NCBI RefSeq assembly: GCF_036250735.1
Contig: NZ_CP109430.1
Coordinates: 6,820,001 to 6,884,000 of the forward strand
DNA length: 64,000 bases
DNA from: Streptosporangium sp. NBC_01495
Lineage (GTDB): Bacteria; Actinomycetota; Actinomycetes; Streptosporangiales; Streptosporangiaceae
Reading direction: 5' to 3'
A program made the position numbers and the translations under genes. Of the stretch, positions 27,533-35,616 are shown one piece after another (within the stretch, counting starts at the first letter, position 1; every line of letters starts with the position of its first letter). Below the pieces are notes generated by a model that worked only from the letters and a program-made list of their open reading frames with translations, did no database searches and was not told the origin of the DNA.

Positions 27533-28534
27533 GTGTCAACTCCGTTCCTCTCGGTCCGTGACCTGACCGTTGACTTCCACACCGAGGACGGCGTCGTCCA
27601 CGCGGTGGACGGGCTCTCCTTCGACGTGGAGAAGGGCACCACGCTGGGCATCGTCGGCGAGTCCGGGTCCGGCAAGTCGGTGACCAACCTGACCGTGCTC
27701 GGCCTGCACAACCCGGAGACCACCAAGATCGGCGGAGAGATCCGGCTGGACGGCGAGGAGCTGATCGGCGCCTCCCGGTCCACCATGGAGAAGCTGCGCG
27801 GCAACAAGGTCGCGATGATCTTCCAGGACCCGCTGACCTCGCTCTCCCCGTACCACACCATCGGCAAGCAGATCTCCGAGGTCTACCGCAAGCACACCGG
27901 CGCGAGCCGCGCCGAGGCCAGGAGCCGCGCGATCGAGATGCTGACGCGGGTCGGCATCCCCCAGCCGAAGACCAGGGTGGACGACTATCCCCACCAGTTC
28001 TCCGGCGGCATGCGCCAGCGCGCGATGATCGCGATGGCACTGGTGTGCGACCCGGACCTGCTGATCGCCGACGAGCCCACCACCGCCCTGGACGTGACCG
28101 TGCAGGCCCAGATCCTGGACCTGCTCAAGGAGCTCCAGGACCAGACGGGGGCCTCGATCATCCTGATCACCCACGACCTCGGCGTGGTCGCCAACACCGC
28201 GCACGACGTGCTGGTGATGTACGCCGGGCGGGCGGTCGAGCGCGGGACCGTCAGGGAGGTCCTCCACGAGCCCCGCCACCCCTACACCTGGGGCCTGCTG
28301 GCCTCCATGCCCCGCCTGAACGCCCCGGTGGACGTGCCGCTCCGGCCGGTCCGCGGCACCCCGCCGAGCCTGATCAACGTCCCGTCCGGCTGCCCCTTCC
28401 ACCCCCGGTGCGACTTCATGGAGCTGGCCGGCCCCGGGCTGTGCCGCTCCGAGCGGCCCGAACTGTCCCCGCACCGCGGCCACGGCGACGCGTGCTACCT
28501 GACCCTCGCCCAGAAGAGGGAGATCCAGAAATGA
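27533..28534 (+). CDS. Oligopeptide ABC transporter ATP-binding protein, DppD/OppD type
   Basis: 333-residue ABC ATPase. Walker A (GESGSGKSVTN) is near residue 42, Q-loop FQDPLTSLSP near 103, signature FSGGMRQR near 156, Walker B LLIADEPTTALD near 178 and the switch His in ITHDLG near 212. The C-terminal oligopeptide-transporter extension has the four-Cys segment CPFHPRCDF...LCRSE...DACY. GTG 27533 is preferred because AGGAG is 11 bases upstream; an in-frame TTG at 27524 lies only 2 bases from AGGAG. The stop overlaps the next ATG. Confidence 0.93.
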   Translation: MSTPFLSVRDLTVDFHTEDGVVHAVDGLSFDVEKGTTLGIVGESGSGKSVTNLTVLGLHNPETTKIGGEIRLDGEELIGASRSTMEKLRGNKVAMIFQDPLTSLSPYHTIGKQISEVYRKHTGASRAEARSRAIEMLTRVGIPQPKTRVDDYPHQFSGGMRQRAMIAMALVCDPDLLIADEPTTALDVTVQAQILDLLKELQDQTGASIILITHDLGVVANTAHDVLVMYAGRAVERGTVREVLHEPRHPYTWGLLASMPRLNAPVDVPLRPVRGTPPSLINVPSGCPFHPRCDFMELAGPGLCRSERPELSPHRGHGDACYLTLAQKREIQK

Positions 28535-29589
28535 GCGAGACAACCGGCGAACCTCGCGGCGAGGCGCTGCTGGAGCTGTCCGGGCTGAAGAAGCACTTCC
28601 CGGTGATGGGCGGTGTCGTCTTCAAACACCAGGTCGGCAAGGTCCACGCGGTGGACGGCATCGACCTGACGGTGCACGCCGGTGAGACGCTCGGCCTGGT
28701 CGGCGAGTCCGGCTGCGGCAAGTCCACCGCCGGGCGGCTGGCGTCCCGGCTGCTGGAGCCCACGGCGGGCAGCATCAGGTACGCCGGACGGGAGATCGGC
28801 CACGCCAAGCGCAGGGAGCTGAAGCCGATCCGGGCCGAGATCCAGATGATCTTCCAGGACCCGTACTCGTCGCTGAACCCCCGGCACACGGTCGGCACCA
28901 TCGTCGGCGGCCCGATGGAGATCAACGGCATCAACCCGCCGGGCGGCAGGGACAACCGGGTCCGGGAGCTCCTGGAGATCGTCGGGCTCAACCCCGAGCA
29001 CTTCAACCGCTTCCCGCACGAGTTCTCCGGCGGTCAGCGGCAGCGCATCGGGGTGGCCCGCGCGCTCTCCCTCAACCCCAAGCTGATCATCGCGGACGAG
29101 CCGGTCTCCGCCCTCGACGTCTCCATCCAGGCTCAGGTCGTCAACCTGCTCCAGCAGCTCCAGCGGGACATGGGCATCGCGTTCCTGTTCATCGCGCACG
29201 ACCTGGCGATCGTGCGGCACTTCTCCCAGCGGGTCGCGGTCATGTATCTCGGCAAGATCGTCGAGGTCGCCGACCGCGCCTCCCTGTACGAGCGCCCCCG
29301 TCACCCCTACACCCACGCGCTGCTGTCGGCGGTGCCGGAGGTGCTGGAGGACGAGGAGCCGCGCGAGCGCATCCGCCTGGCCGGGGACGTGCCCTCCCCG
29401 ATCAACCCGCCGTCCGGCTGCCGCTTCCGCACCCGCTGCTGGAAGGCTCAGGACAAGTGCGCGACCGAGGAGCCCCCGCTGGTCAGGCTGGAGGGCAACG
29501 AGGAGGGTCACCTGACCGCCTGCCACTTCCCCGAGCAGCCGACCGTGCACGGCCGGGACGTGGTGCTGGACCCGGCGCTGCAGTCCTGA
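28531..29589 (+). CDS. Oligopeptide ABC transporter ATP-binding protein, DppF/OppF type
   Basis: 352-residue ABC ATPase, partner of the previous one. Walker A (GESGCGKSTAGR), Q-loop FQDPYSSLNP, signature FSGGQRQR, Walker B LIIADEPVSALD and switch His in IAHDLAIVRHF are all intact. The C-terminal extension contains GCRFRTRCWKAQDKC, usual for this subfamily. It overlaps the upstream ATPase gene as ATGA. It closes the operon and is followed by a strong hairpin at 29705-29737. Confidence 0.94.
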   Translation: MSETTGEPRGEALLELSGLKKHFPVMGGVVFKHQVGKVHAVDGIDLTVHAGETLGLVGESGCGKSTAGRLASRLLEPTAGSIRYAGREIGHAKRRELKPIRAEIQMIFQDPYSSLNPRHTVGTIVGGPMEINGINPPGGRDNRVRELLEIVGLNPEHFNRFPHEFSGGQRQRIGVARALSLNPKLIIADEPVSALDVSIQAQVVNLLQQLQRDMGIAFLFIAHDLAIVRHFSQRVAVMYLGKIVEVADRASLYERPRHPYTHALLSAVPEVLEDEEPRERIRLAGDVPSPINPPSGCRFRTRCWKAQDKCATEEPPLVRLEGNEEGHLTACHFPEQPTVHGRDVVLDPALQS

Positions 29590-29704
29590 GGACCCCGTAG
29601 CGGCATCCCCGCCGGTGCCGGGCACCCGCGGACCGGCCTCCCCGGCCTCCTTCACCGGACGGCTCCCGTCCGCCGCGTCCCCTCGCGGCTCCCCGGGAAC
29701 ATCA

Positions 29705-29737
29705 GAGGGCGGGACCCCAATATCGGGTCCCGCCCTC
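29705..29737. terminator. Bidirectional terminator-like hairpin
   Basis: GAGGGCGGGACCC (29705-29717) pairs with GGGTCCCGCCCTC (29725-29737), a perfect 13-bp stem with a 7-base A/T-rich loop. It lies between the convergent transporter operon and rpe. No T tract follows. Confidence 0.75.
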
Positions 29738-29842
29738 CGGCGGTGAAAGCCTCTGACGCTGTCTGACGCCAAGGGGAGCGCCGTTGGGAGGAGCCCGGCC
29801 CCGCTCGAACGGCCGGCCCCCTCCGGCGGGCCGGGGCGGGGC

Positions 29843-30529
29843 TCAGTGGCCGCCGAGGCGGCGGCCCGGCGGCTCGGCGGACGTGGCCAGGGCGCGCAGG
29901 CCGTCGACCGCGCGGGCCGGGTCCTCCGCCCCGTAGACGGCGTTGCCCGCCACGAAGACGTCGGCGCCCGCCTCCGCGCAGCGCTCGATCGTCGTGTCGG
30001 AGACGCCGCCGTCCACCTGGAGCCATATCTGCCCGCCGTGCCGGTCGACGAGCTCGCGAGCCCTGCGGATCTTGGGCAGCACGATGTCGAGGAACTTCTG
30101 CCCGCCGAAACCGGGGTCGACGGTCATCAGCAGCAGCATGTCGAGCTCGCCGAGCAGGTCCTCGTACGGCTCGACGGGGGTGGCCGGGTTCAGTGCCAGG
30201 CCCGCGCGAGCGCCCGCCTGGCGGATCTGGCGCAGCGTGCGCACCGGGGCCTTGGCCGCCTCCACGTGGATGGTCACGCTCCCGACACCGGCCTCGGCGT
30301 AGGCGGGGGCCCAGCGATCCGGGTCTTCGATCATGAGGTGGCAGTCGAGCGGCGTCGAGGTCGCCTTGAGCAGGGACTCGACGACCGGCAGCCCGAGGGT
30401 CAGGTTGGGCACGAAGTGGTTGTCCATGACGTCCACGTGCAGCCAGTCGGCGTTGGGCACCGCCGCGGCCGCCTCGGCGAGGCGGGCGAAGTCGGCGGAC
30501 AGGATGCTGGGCGAGATCTGTACGGCCAT
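29843..30529 (-). CDS. rpe: Ribulose-phosphate 3-epimerase
   Basis: 228-residue TIM-barrel epimerase interconverting ribulose- and xylulose-5-phosphate in the pentose phosphate pathway. Motifs include the start ISPSILSADFARL, WLHVDVMDNHFVPN with catalytic Asp near residue 34, CHLMIEDPDRW, MTVDPGFGGQ and LQVDGGVSDTT with the second catalytic Asp, then VAGNAVYGAEDP. In relatives it sits directly next to rsmB and the riboflavin genes; here it is separated from both by inserted material. Confidence 0.96.
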   Translation of the reverse strand: MAVQISPSILSADFARLAEAAAAVPNADWLHVDVMDNHFVPNLTLGLPVVESLLKATSTPLDCHLMIEDPDRWAPAYAEAGVGSVTIHVEAAKAPVRTLRQIRQAGARAGLALNPATPVEPYEDLLGELDMLLLMTVDPGFGGQKFLDIVLPKIRRARELVDRHGGQIWLQVDGGVSDTTIERCAEAGADVFVAGNAVYGAEDPARAVDGLRALATSAEPPGRRLGGH

Positions 30530-30699
30530 GATTGGCCGATTCTAGCGGCGGGGGCCCGCCGCCCGTCCTCCCCCTCGGAGCGGGGCCGGGCCGAGGGGCC
30601 GAGCCCCCACGGGACGCCCGGTCCGTAGTGGCCGACCACGTCCCGCCCGCCGCAGTTCCAGCGTCCCGGCCCCGTACCGCCGAGCCGTCACCGATCGCC

Positions 30700-31221
30700 G
30701 GAATCCGCGTTTCCGAGGAGGACGGGATCCTCAGCGCGAGGGTTTCCCGCACCGGCCGGGTGCTCTGGAAAAGCACCCGGGAAGGTGAGCCGCTGGACGC
30801 GTTCGACGTGCTGATGGAAAAGTCCGGGAAACCGATGGACCCGGAGGAGGATCGCTGGGAGGAAAAATCGAGCACCGCCTCCACCGGCCGCCACCTCGTG
30901 ATCGACGCCCTGACCGGCCTGCGGACCTGGAGCGTCCTCTCGGGCTACGTCGGAGACGGCCCGGCCCGGCCGTTCTTCCACCTCGTGGGCGCGGCGGCGG
31001 GGAGGATCCTCGTCGAGGGGCTCACCCTCCTCGACCCCGCCGACGGGCGCACGCTCGCGACGCTCTCGGCGCCGCTGACCGAGGAGGACGCCGCGGCCGC
31101 CCTCGCCTCCCCGCCCGGCTGGGGCGGGCGGGGAGGGGTGCCCGCGACCGCCTGGCCGCTCAAGTGGCTCGGGCTCACCGTGACCGGGGACTCGCGACGA
31201 TCATCGCGGGTGCCGTGGTGA
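30700..31221 (+). pseudogene. Left fragment of a decayed beta-propeller-like gene
   Basis: The reading frame from about 30700 codes for DGILSARVSRTGRVLWKS, then DALTGLRTWSVLSGY and LLDPADGRTLATLSAPL, which look like repeated propeller blades (PQQ/WD-like). The frame is open back to 30532, but the upstream part is low-complexity and abuts the rpe start, so I see no natural start. Past about 31180 the sequence stops looking like protein and a stop follows at 31219. A related fragment appears after the TnpB element at 32930, so the two may be halves of one interrupted gene. That link is inference. Confidence 0.5.
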
Positions 31222-31307
31222 CCGGCTGGGCGTAGGCGCAGGCCTCGGCGACTTCTACACCGACCAGGGAGCGGGTAACGAACTGCTCGGCTTTTCATCA
31301 GCGTTCG

Positions 31308-31517
31308 TCAGCCCTTGTTGTGCTTCTTCCGTTTAGTGGGATGAACAGCACGCCAGGCATCGAGTTGATCAGCGGGCCGCAGCGGGCGGGGCCGACCTTG
31401 ATGGGCCGCCAGGGACCCTTCAGAGCGTTTGGGCGGGTTGTCGGGGGTGCGCCAGGTGATGCCAAGGCGGGCGCATGCCTTTTCGCTGGTCAGGTAGTCA
31501 TCGATCATGATGTCCAC
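31308..31517 (-). CDS. Small helix-turn-helix-like protein, possibly a remnant
   Basis: 69-residue frame, divergent from tnpB. The segment YLTSEKACARLGITWRT resembles the first helix-turn-helix of excisionase or MerR-like proteins, and the end (DQLDAWRAVHPTKRKKHNKG) is basic. The middle is Pro-rich and does not fit the fold well, so the gene may be decayed. It lies between the left gene fragment and tnpB and could belong to the mobile element or pre-date it. ATG 31508 is an alternative start. Confidence 0.4.
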   Translation of the reverse strand: MDIMIDDYLTSEKACARLGITWRTPDNPPKRSEGSLAAHQGRPRPLRPADQLDAWRAVHPTKRKKHNKG

Positions 31518-31560
31518 GGTAAGTTCATATTCGGCGACGTACCGTGACAGGGGAGGGGTA

Positions 31561-32928
31561 GTGCGGGTTCATCAGGCCTACCACTACGCCCTCGACCCCA
31601 CCCCCGAGCAGGCGCGTCTGCTGGCCTCGCATTGCGGGGCGGCGCGGTTCGCGTTCAACTGGGGCCTGGCCCGCGTCAAGGCGGCGATGGACCAGCGTGC
31701 GGCTGAGCGGTCCTACGGCATCGCGGATGGGGCGTTGACCGAGGTGCCGTGGTCGTTGTATGACCTGCGACGCGCCTGGAACGCATCCAAAGACGCCGTC
31801 GCCCCGTGGTGGGCGGAGAACTCCAAGGAGGCCTACAACACCGGCCTGGACGGCCTCGCGCGGGCGTTGAAGAACTGGGCGGCTTCCCGTAAAGGCGTGC
31901 GGGCAGGCAAGACGGTCGGGTTCCCCCGATTCAAGGCCAAGCACCGCGCTGCCTTGTCGTGCCGGTTCACCACCGGCACCATCCGGGTGGAGGTCGATCG
32001 CCGTCACGTGACGCTGCCCCGGCTGGGAACCATCCGCACCCACGAGTCCACCCGCAAACTCGCCCGCCACCTGGAGCGCCGGACGGGACGCGTCCTGTCG
32101 GCCACCGTTCGCGCCGAGGGAGGCCGGTGGTTCGTGGCGTTCACCTGCGAGATCGACCGTGCCGAACGCGTCCCGGCCAGGCCGGACGCCGTCGTCGGGG
32201 TCGATCTGGGGGTGAAGGATCTCGCGGTGCTGTCCACCGGCGAGGTCATCGCCAGCCCCAGGCACCACCGCTCGGCGCTGAAACGGCTGCGCAGGCTGAA
32301 CAAACAGCTCGCCCGCCGCGTCGGCCCCCGCACCCCGGACGGCGCCAGACGGCAGGCCTCAGCCCGCTGGGCCAAAACCAAGGCGGCGCTCGGCAGGGCA
32401 CACGCACGGGTCGCCAACCAGCGGCGTGATGGCCTGCACAAGCTCACCACTCGGTTGGCGGTCACCTATGGCATGGTGGTGGTCGAGGACCTGAACGTCT
32501 CCGGGATGCTCGCCAATCGCGGCCTCGCCCGCGCGGTCGCCGATACCGGGATGGCCGAAGTGCGGCGGCAACTCACTTACAAGACCGGGTGGAGCGGCGG
32601 CGGGCTGGTGGTCGCCGACCGTTGGTTTCCTTCCAGTAAGACGTGTTCGGGATGCGGCGCGGTGAAGGCCAAACTCGCCCTGTCCGACCGTGAATACACC
32701 TGTAGCGAGTGTGGCCTGGTCCTGGATCGGGATCTGAATGCCGCGCTGAATCTGGCCGCGCTCGCGGCCGGCGTCGCCCAGAGTTGCGGGGAGACGGTAA
32801 ACGCCCGTGGAGGAGCGGTAAGCCCTGTCGTTCGCGCCAGGCTCGCCCCGGTGAAACGGGAACTCCCGGAAGGGAGAACGCCGCCACGGCAACGCGGCGG
32901 CTCGCTAACCCTCACAGAGAAACATTGA
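31561..32928 (+). CDS. tnpB: RNA-guided nuclease TnpB (OrfB family)
   Basis: 455-residue TnpB, the transposon-encoded ancestor of Cas12 that cuts DNA using an omega RNA made from the element's 3' end. All RuvC catalytic residues are present: Asp in VVGVDLGVKDLAVL near 214, Glu in MVVVEDLNVSG near 307, and Asp in LVLDRDLNAALNL near 388. The zinc-finger cysteines CSGCG...YTCSECG are intact near 366-384. The N-terminal helix-turn-helix region reads YHYALDPTPEQARLLA. GTG 31561 has GGAGGGG 4-5 bases upstream. The sequence looks intact and active, unlike its flanking gene fragments. Confidence 0.93.
   Translation: MRVHQAYHYALDPTPEQARLLASHCGAARFAFNWGLARVKAAMDQRAAERSYGIADGALTEVPWSLYDLRRAWNASKDAVAPWWAENSKEAYNTGLDGLARALKNWAASRKGVRAGKTVGFPRFKAKHRAALSCRFTTGTIRVEVDRRHVTLPRLGTIRTHESTRKLARHLERRTGRVLSATVRAEGGRWFVAFTCEIDRAERVPARPDAVVGVDLGVKDLAVLSTGEVIASPRHHRSALKRLRRLNKQLARRVGPRTPDGARRQASARWAKTKAALGRAHARVANQRRDGLHKLTTRLAVTYGMVVVEDLNVSGMLANRGLARAVADTGMAEVRRQLTYKTGWSGGGLVVADRWFPSSKTCSGCGAVKAKLALSDREYTCSECGLVLDRDLNAALNLAALAAGVAQSCGETVNARGGAVSPVVRARLAPVKRELPEGRTPPRQRGGSLTLTEKH
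32846..32928 (+). ncRNA. Probable omega RNA scaffold at the tnpB 3' end
   Basis: The last 80 bases of tnpB fold into consecutive hairpins: CCCG-gtgaaa-CGGG (32847-32860), CTCCC-ggaa-GGGAG (32863-32876) and CGCCGC-cacggcaac-GCGGCG (32879-32899). Overlap of the guide RNA scaffold with the end of tnpB is typical for the family. The guide itself would be the first 15-20 bases beyond the right end of the element, somewhere after about 32929; the exact end is not visible. Confidence 0.6.
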
Positions 32929-32929
32929 G

Positions 32930-33323
32930 AACCAGCGAACGGTACGCCTCCTACGAGCTGCGCACGTTCGGCGTCGACGGCACCCCGCTGTCCACCGTGC
33001 CCCGGCTGGGCAGGCCGGACGGGGAGATCCTCGACCCGTACTCCCCCACCGGGCGGCGGCTGGCCGGGTGGTGCCCGGACCGTCCCAAGGATCTCTGCGT
33101 GCACGACGCCGCCACCGGGACCCCGCTCGTCCGGATCGAGACGAGCCTGCGGTATCTGATCCGCTGGTACGACGAGGAGCATCTGCTGGTGTGGCGCCGC
33201 CACGGCGAGGGCCACGCGGCGAGCGTGATGGATCTCCACGGCCGGATCCTGACCGACCTGGCCAGGGACGGCTCCGGCGGCCGGGACGGGACGAGGCTCC
33301 TCTACACGCCCCGGCCGCGCTGA
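32930..33323 (+). pseudogene. Right fragment of a decayed beta-propeller-like gene
   Basis: After the tnpB element a well-biased frame runs to a stop at 33321-33323: SERYASYELRTFGVDGTPL, then SPTGRRLAGWCPDRPK, HDAATGTPLVRIETS, LIRWYDEEHLLVWRRHGEG and DLHGRILTDLA. The repeated short strands and turn motifs suggest the end of a WD/PQQ-type propeller. There is no start codon with a ribosome site, so it is read as the 3' part of a gene cut by the insertion, possibly the same gene as the fragment at 30700. Confidence 0.5.
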
Positions 33324-33336
33324 CGGCCCGGAGGCA

Positions 33337-33549
33337 TCAGGGGGAGGCGGGCGAGGCGGGCGGCGGCTCGTCCCGGTCGCCGGTCCCGCCGGGGGGCGGG
33401 GAGGCGTCGTCCGGCCTGGTCACCTCGGCCCTGAAGATGCGCAGGGAGCGGCCCACCGACCTGGCGGCGCCGGGCAGCCTCGCGGAACCGAACAGCAGGA
33501 CGAACACCGCCACGATGATGAGCAGCTCGGACAGTCCCAGATCGGCCAT
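33337..33549 (-). CDS. Twin-arginine translocase subunit TatA/E
   Basis: 70-residue TatA-type protein. The N-terminal helix ADLGLSELLIIVAVFVLLFG is followed by the hinge SARLPGAARSVGRSLRIFRAE, whose Phe-Gly and Leu-Pro spacing is typical of TatA, and a short acidic, Pro-rich tail. It would form the protein-conducting part of the Tat export pathway with TatC encoded elsewhere. ATG 33549 has AAGGAGG 6 bases upstream, a strong site; the longer open frame is not used. Confidence 0.9.
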   Translation of the reverse strand: MADLGLSELLIIVAVFVLLFGSARLPGAARSVGRSLRIFRAEVTRPDDASPPPGGTGDRDEPPPASPASP

Positions 33550-33624
33550 GGGACGACCTCCTTCCGATGGAACGTCCCCGCCCCGGGAGCCGAAGCCGGC
33601 CGGGCGGGGGTTCAAGGGCGCGGG

Positions 33625-35478
33625 TCAGATGTTGACCCGGACGCGATACCTCTCCAGCCAGGCGTTGAACTGGAGAAGCCCCTCCAGCGACGCCCGGCTT
33701 CCCGTGGGGCCGCCGTCCGCCTCCGGCCGGTCGAGCACGGCCCGTACCTTGTCCGGGTCGATCAGCGGCGCGGCGGCGATCTCCCCGCCGTCGAGCAGCC
33801 GGACCACCTCGGCGCGCACGGCCTCCTCGTAGGAGGGGTCCTGCGTCGACGGGTAGGGGCTCTTGCGGCGCCCGAGGACCGAGGGCGGCAGGAGGTCCGC
33901 GGCGGCGGCGCGCAGCAGGCTCTTCTCCCGCCCGTCGAAGGTCTTCAACGCCCAGGGGGCGTTGAAGACGTACTCCACCAGCCGGTGGTCGCAGAACGGC
34001 ACCCGGACCTCCAGCCCGTGGGCCATGCTCATCCGGTCCTTGCGGTCCAGCAGGATCTGCACGAACCGGGTGAGGTGCAGGTAGGAGATCTCCCGCATGC
34101 GCCGTTCCAGGCCCTCCTCGCCCGGCAGCCGGGGCACCTCGTCGAGTGCCTGCCGGTAGCTGTCCGCGCGGTAGCCGGGGATGTCCAGCTTGCGCGCCAG
34201 GTCCTCGTCGAGGAGCGCCCCCACCCCGGCGAACCGTCCGAACCCGGGAGCCACCAGCCACGGGAAGGTGTCCGCGGAGACCGCCTCGGGATCGAAGAAC
34301 CACCGGTAGCCGCCGAAGACCTCGTCGGCGGACTCGCCGGACAGCGCCACCGTGGAGTGGCTCCGGATGGCGCGGAACAGCAGGTAGAGAGAGGTGTCCA
34401 TGTCCCCGATGCCGATCGGCAGGTCACGCGCCCTCAGCACCCCGGCGCGCTCCGCCGGCTCGATGAGATCGGCGGAGTTCAGGACGATGTCGCTGTGGTC
34501 GGCGCCGATGTGCCGCACGACGTCGTGCACGTACGGCGTGTCGGGGGTGTCGCGCATCTCGTCGGGCGTGAAGTTCTCGCTGTATCCGGTGAAGTCGACG
34601 GAGAACGACCGGACCTTCCCGGCCCCGAGCCCCTCCAGCCCGCGGGCGGCCAGCGCCGTGATGGTGCTGGAGTCGAGGCCGCCGGAGAGCAGGGTGCACA
34701 GCGGCACGTCGGAGATGAGCTGGCGGGTGACGATGTCGTCCAGCAGCTCGCGCACGGTCCCGACGGTGGTGGTGAGGTCGTCGGTGTGCTCGTGGGACTC
34801 CAGGCTCCAGTAGGGGCGGCGGCACAGGTATTCACGGGTCACCCGGACGGTGTAGCCGGGGCGCACCTCGTACATGCCCTGGTAGACGGCCCTTTCCGGG
34901 GTCTTGACGAAGGCGATCAGCTCGCGCAGACCGTCCGCGTCGACCGTGGGCGTCCCGACCAGGGGGTTGGCGAGGATCGCCTTGGGCTCGGAGCCGAACA
35001 GCACTCCGCCGGGGAACGGCTGGTAGTACAGCGGCTTGATGCCCATCCGGTCCCGGACGAGCAGCAGCTCCTCACGGCGGGTGTCCCAGATCGCGAAGGC
35101 GAACATGCCGTTCAGCCGTTCGGCGAAGCCCTCGCCCCATTCGAGGTAGGCCCGCAGCAGGACCTCGGTGTCGCTCTGGGTTCGGAAGCGGTGGCCGCGG
35201 GCGGTCAGTTCCGCGCGCAACTCGATGAAGTTGTAGATCTCGCCGCTGTAGGTGAGGACGGCGAGCGGTTGCCCGTCCTCGTCCGCGATCATCGGCTGGC
35301 GTCCGCCCTCGATGTCGATGATGGCGAGGCGCCGGTGACCTATCGCGGCGTGCGGGGCGAGCCACAGCCCCTCGTCGTCGGGCCCGCGGCAGGCCATGGT
35401 GTCGGTCATGGCCTGCGCGACGGCCTGTTCCTGCCGGAGATCGCGCTCGAAGTCCACCCATCCGCAGATTCCGCACAT
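33625..35478 (-). CDS. asnB: Asparagine synthase (glutamine-hydrolysing)
   Basis: 617-residue AsnB. The class II glutaminase domain starts MCGICGWVDFE, with Cys2 the nucleophile after Met removal, and includes RGPDDEGLW, GHRRLAIID and YSGEIYNF. The synthetase domain has the PP-loop SGGLDSSTI near residue 265 and GESADEVFGGYRW near 390. It converts aspartate and glutamine to asparagine. ATG 35478 must be the start because the catalytic Cys has to follow Met; the open frame extends 21 codons upstream. It sits alone between tatA and rsmB, out of place in this otherwise conserved neighbourhood. Confidence 0.95.
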   Translation of the reverse strand: MCGICGWVDFERDLRQEQAVAQAMTDTMACRGPDDEGLWLAPHAAIGHRRLAIIDIEGGRQPMIADEDGQPLAVLTYSGEIYNFIELRAELTARGHRFRTQSDTEVLLRAYLEWGEGFAERLNGMFAFAIWDTRREELLLVRDRMGIKPLYYQPFPGGVLFGSEPKAILANPLVGTPTVDADGLRELIAFVKTPERAVYQGMYEVRPGYTVRVTREYLCRRPYWSLESHEHTDDLTTTVGTVRELLDDIVTRQLISDVPLCTLLSGGLDSSTITALAARGLEGLGAGKVRSFSVDFTGYSENFTPDEMRDTPDTPYVHDVVRHIGADHSDIVLNSADLIEPAERAGVLRARDLPIGIGDMDTSLYLLFRAIRSHSTVALSGESADEVFGGYRWFFDPEAVSADTFPWLVAPGFGRFAGVGALLDEDLARKLDIPGYRADSYRQALDEVPRLPGEEGLERRMREISYLHLTRFVQILLDRKDRMSMAHGLEVRVPFCDHRLVEYVFNAPWALKTFDGREKSLLRAAAADLLPPSVLGRRKSPYPSTQDPSYEEAVRAEVVRLLDGGEIAAAPLIDPDKVRAVLDRPEADGGPTGSRASLEGLLQFNAWLERYRVRVNI

Positions 35479-35616
35479 TTCGACAACTCCGCATCCTGTT
35501 CGGAGGCAGTTACATTCAATCGAACAGCGTGCGGTGCCCATATATGCCCAGGCAACCCCCTCTGACCTGCGGAGATGACCCCGGTTGCCCCCCTCGGAGG
35601 GGAGGGAGGCGCTCGT

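Larger units (their letters stand above)
31222..32960 (+). mobile_element. TnpB-bearing insertion element (IS200/IS605 or IS607 group)
   Basis: An insertion of about 1.7 kb between two gene fragments, carrying tnpB and a structured 3' end. No tyrosine or serine transposase gene is present, so it is a non-autonomous, tnpB-only type element. Exact ends are not visible: these elements make no target duplication and lack terminal inverted repeats. The boundaries given are limits set by the flanking coding fragments. Confidence 0.6.
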
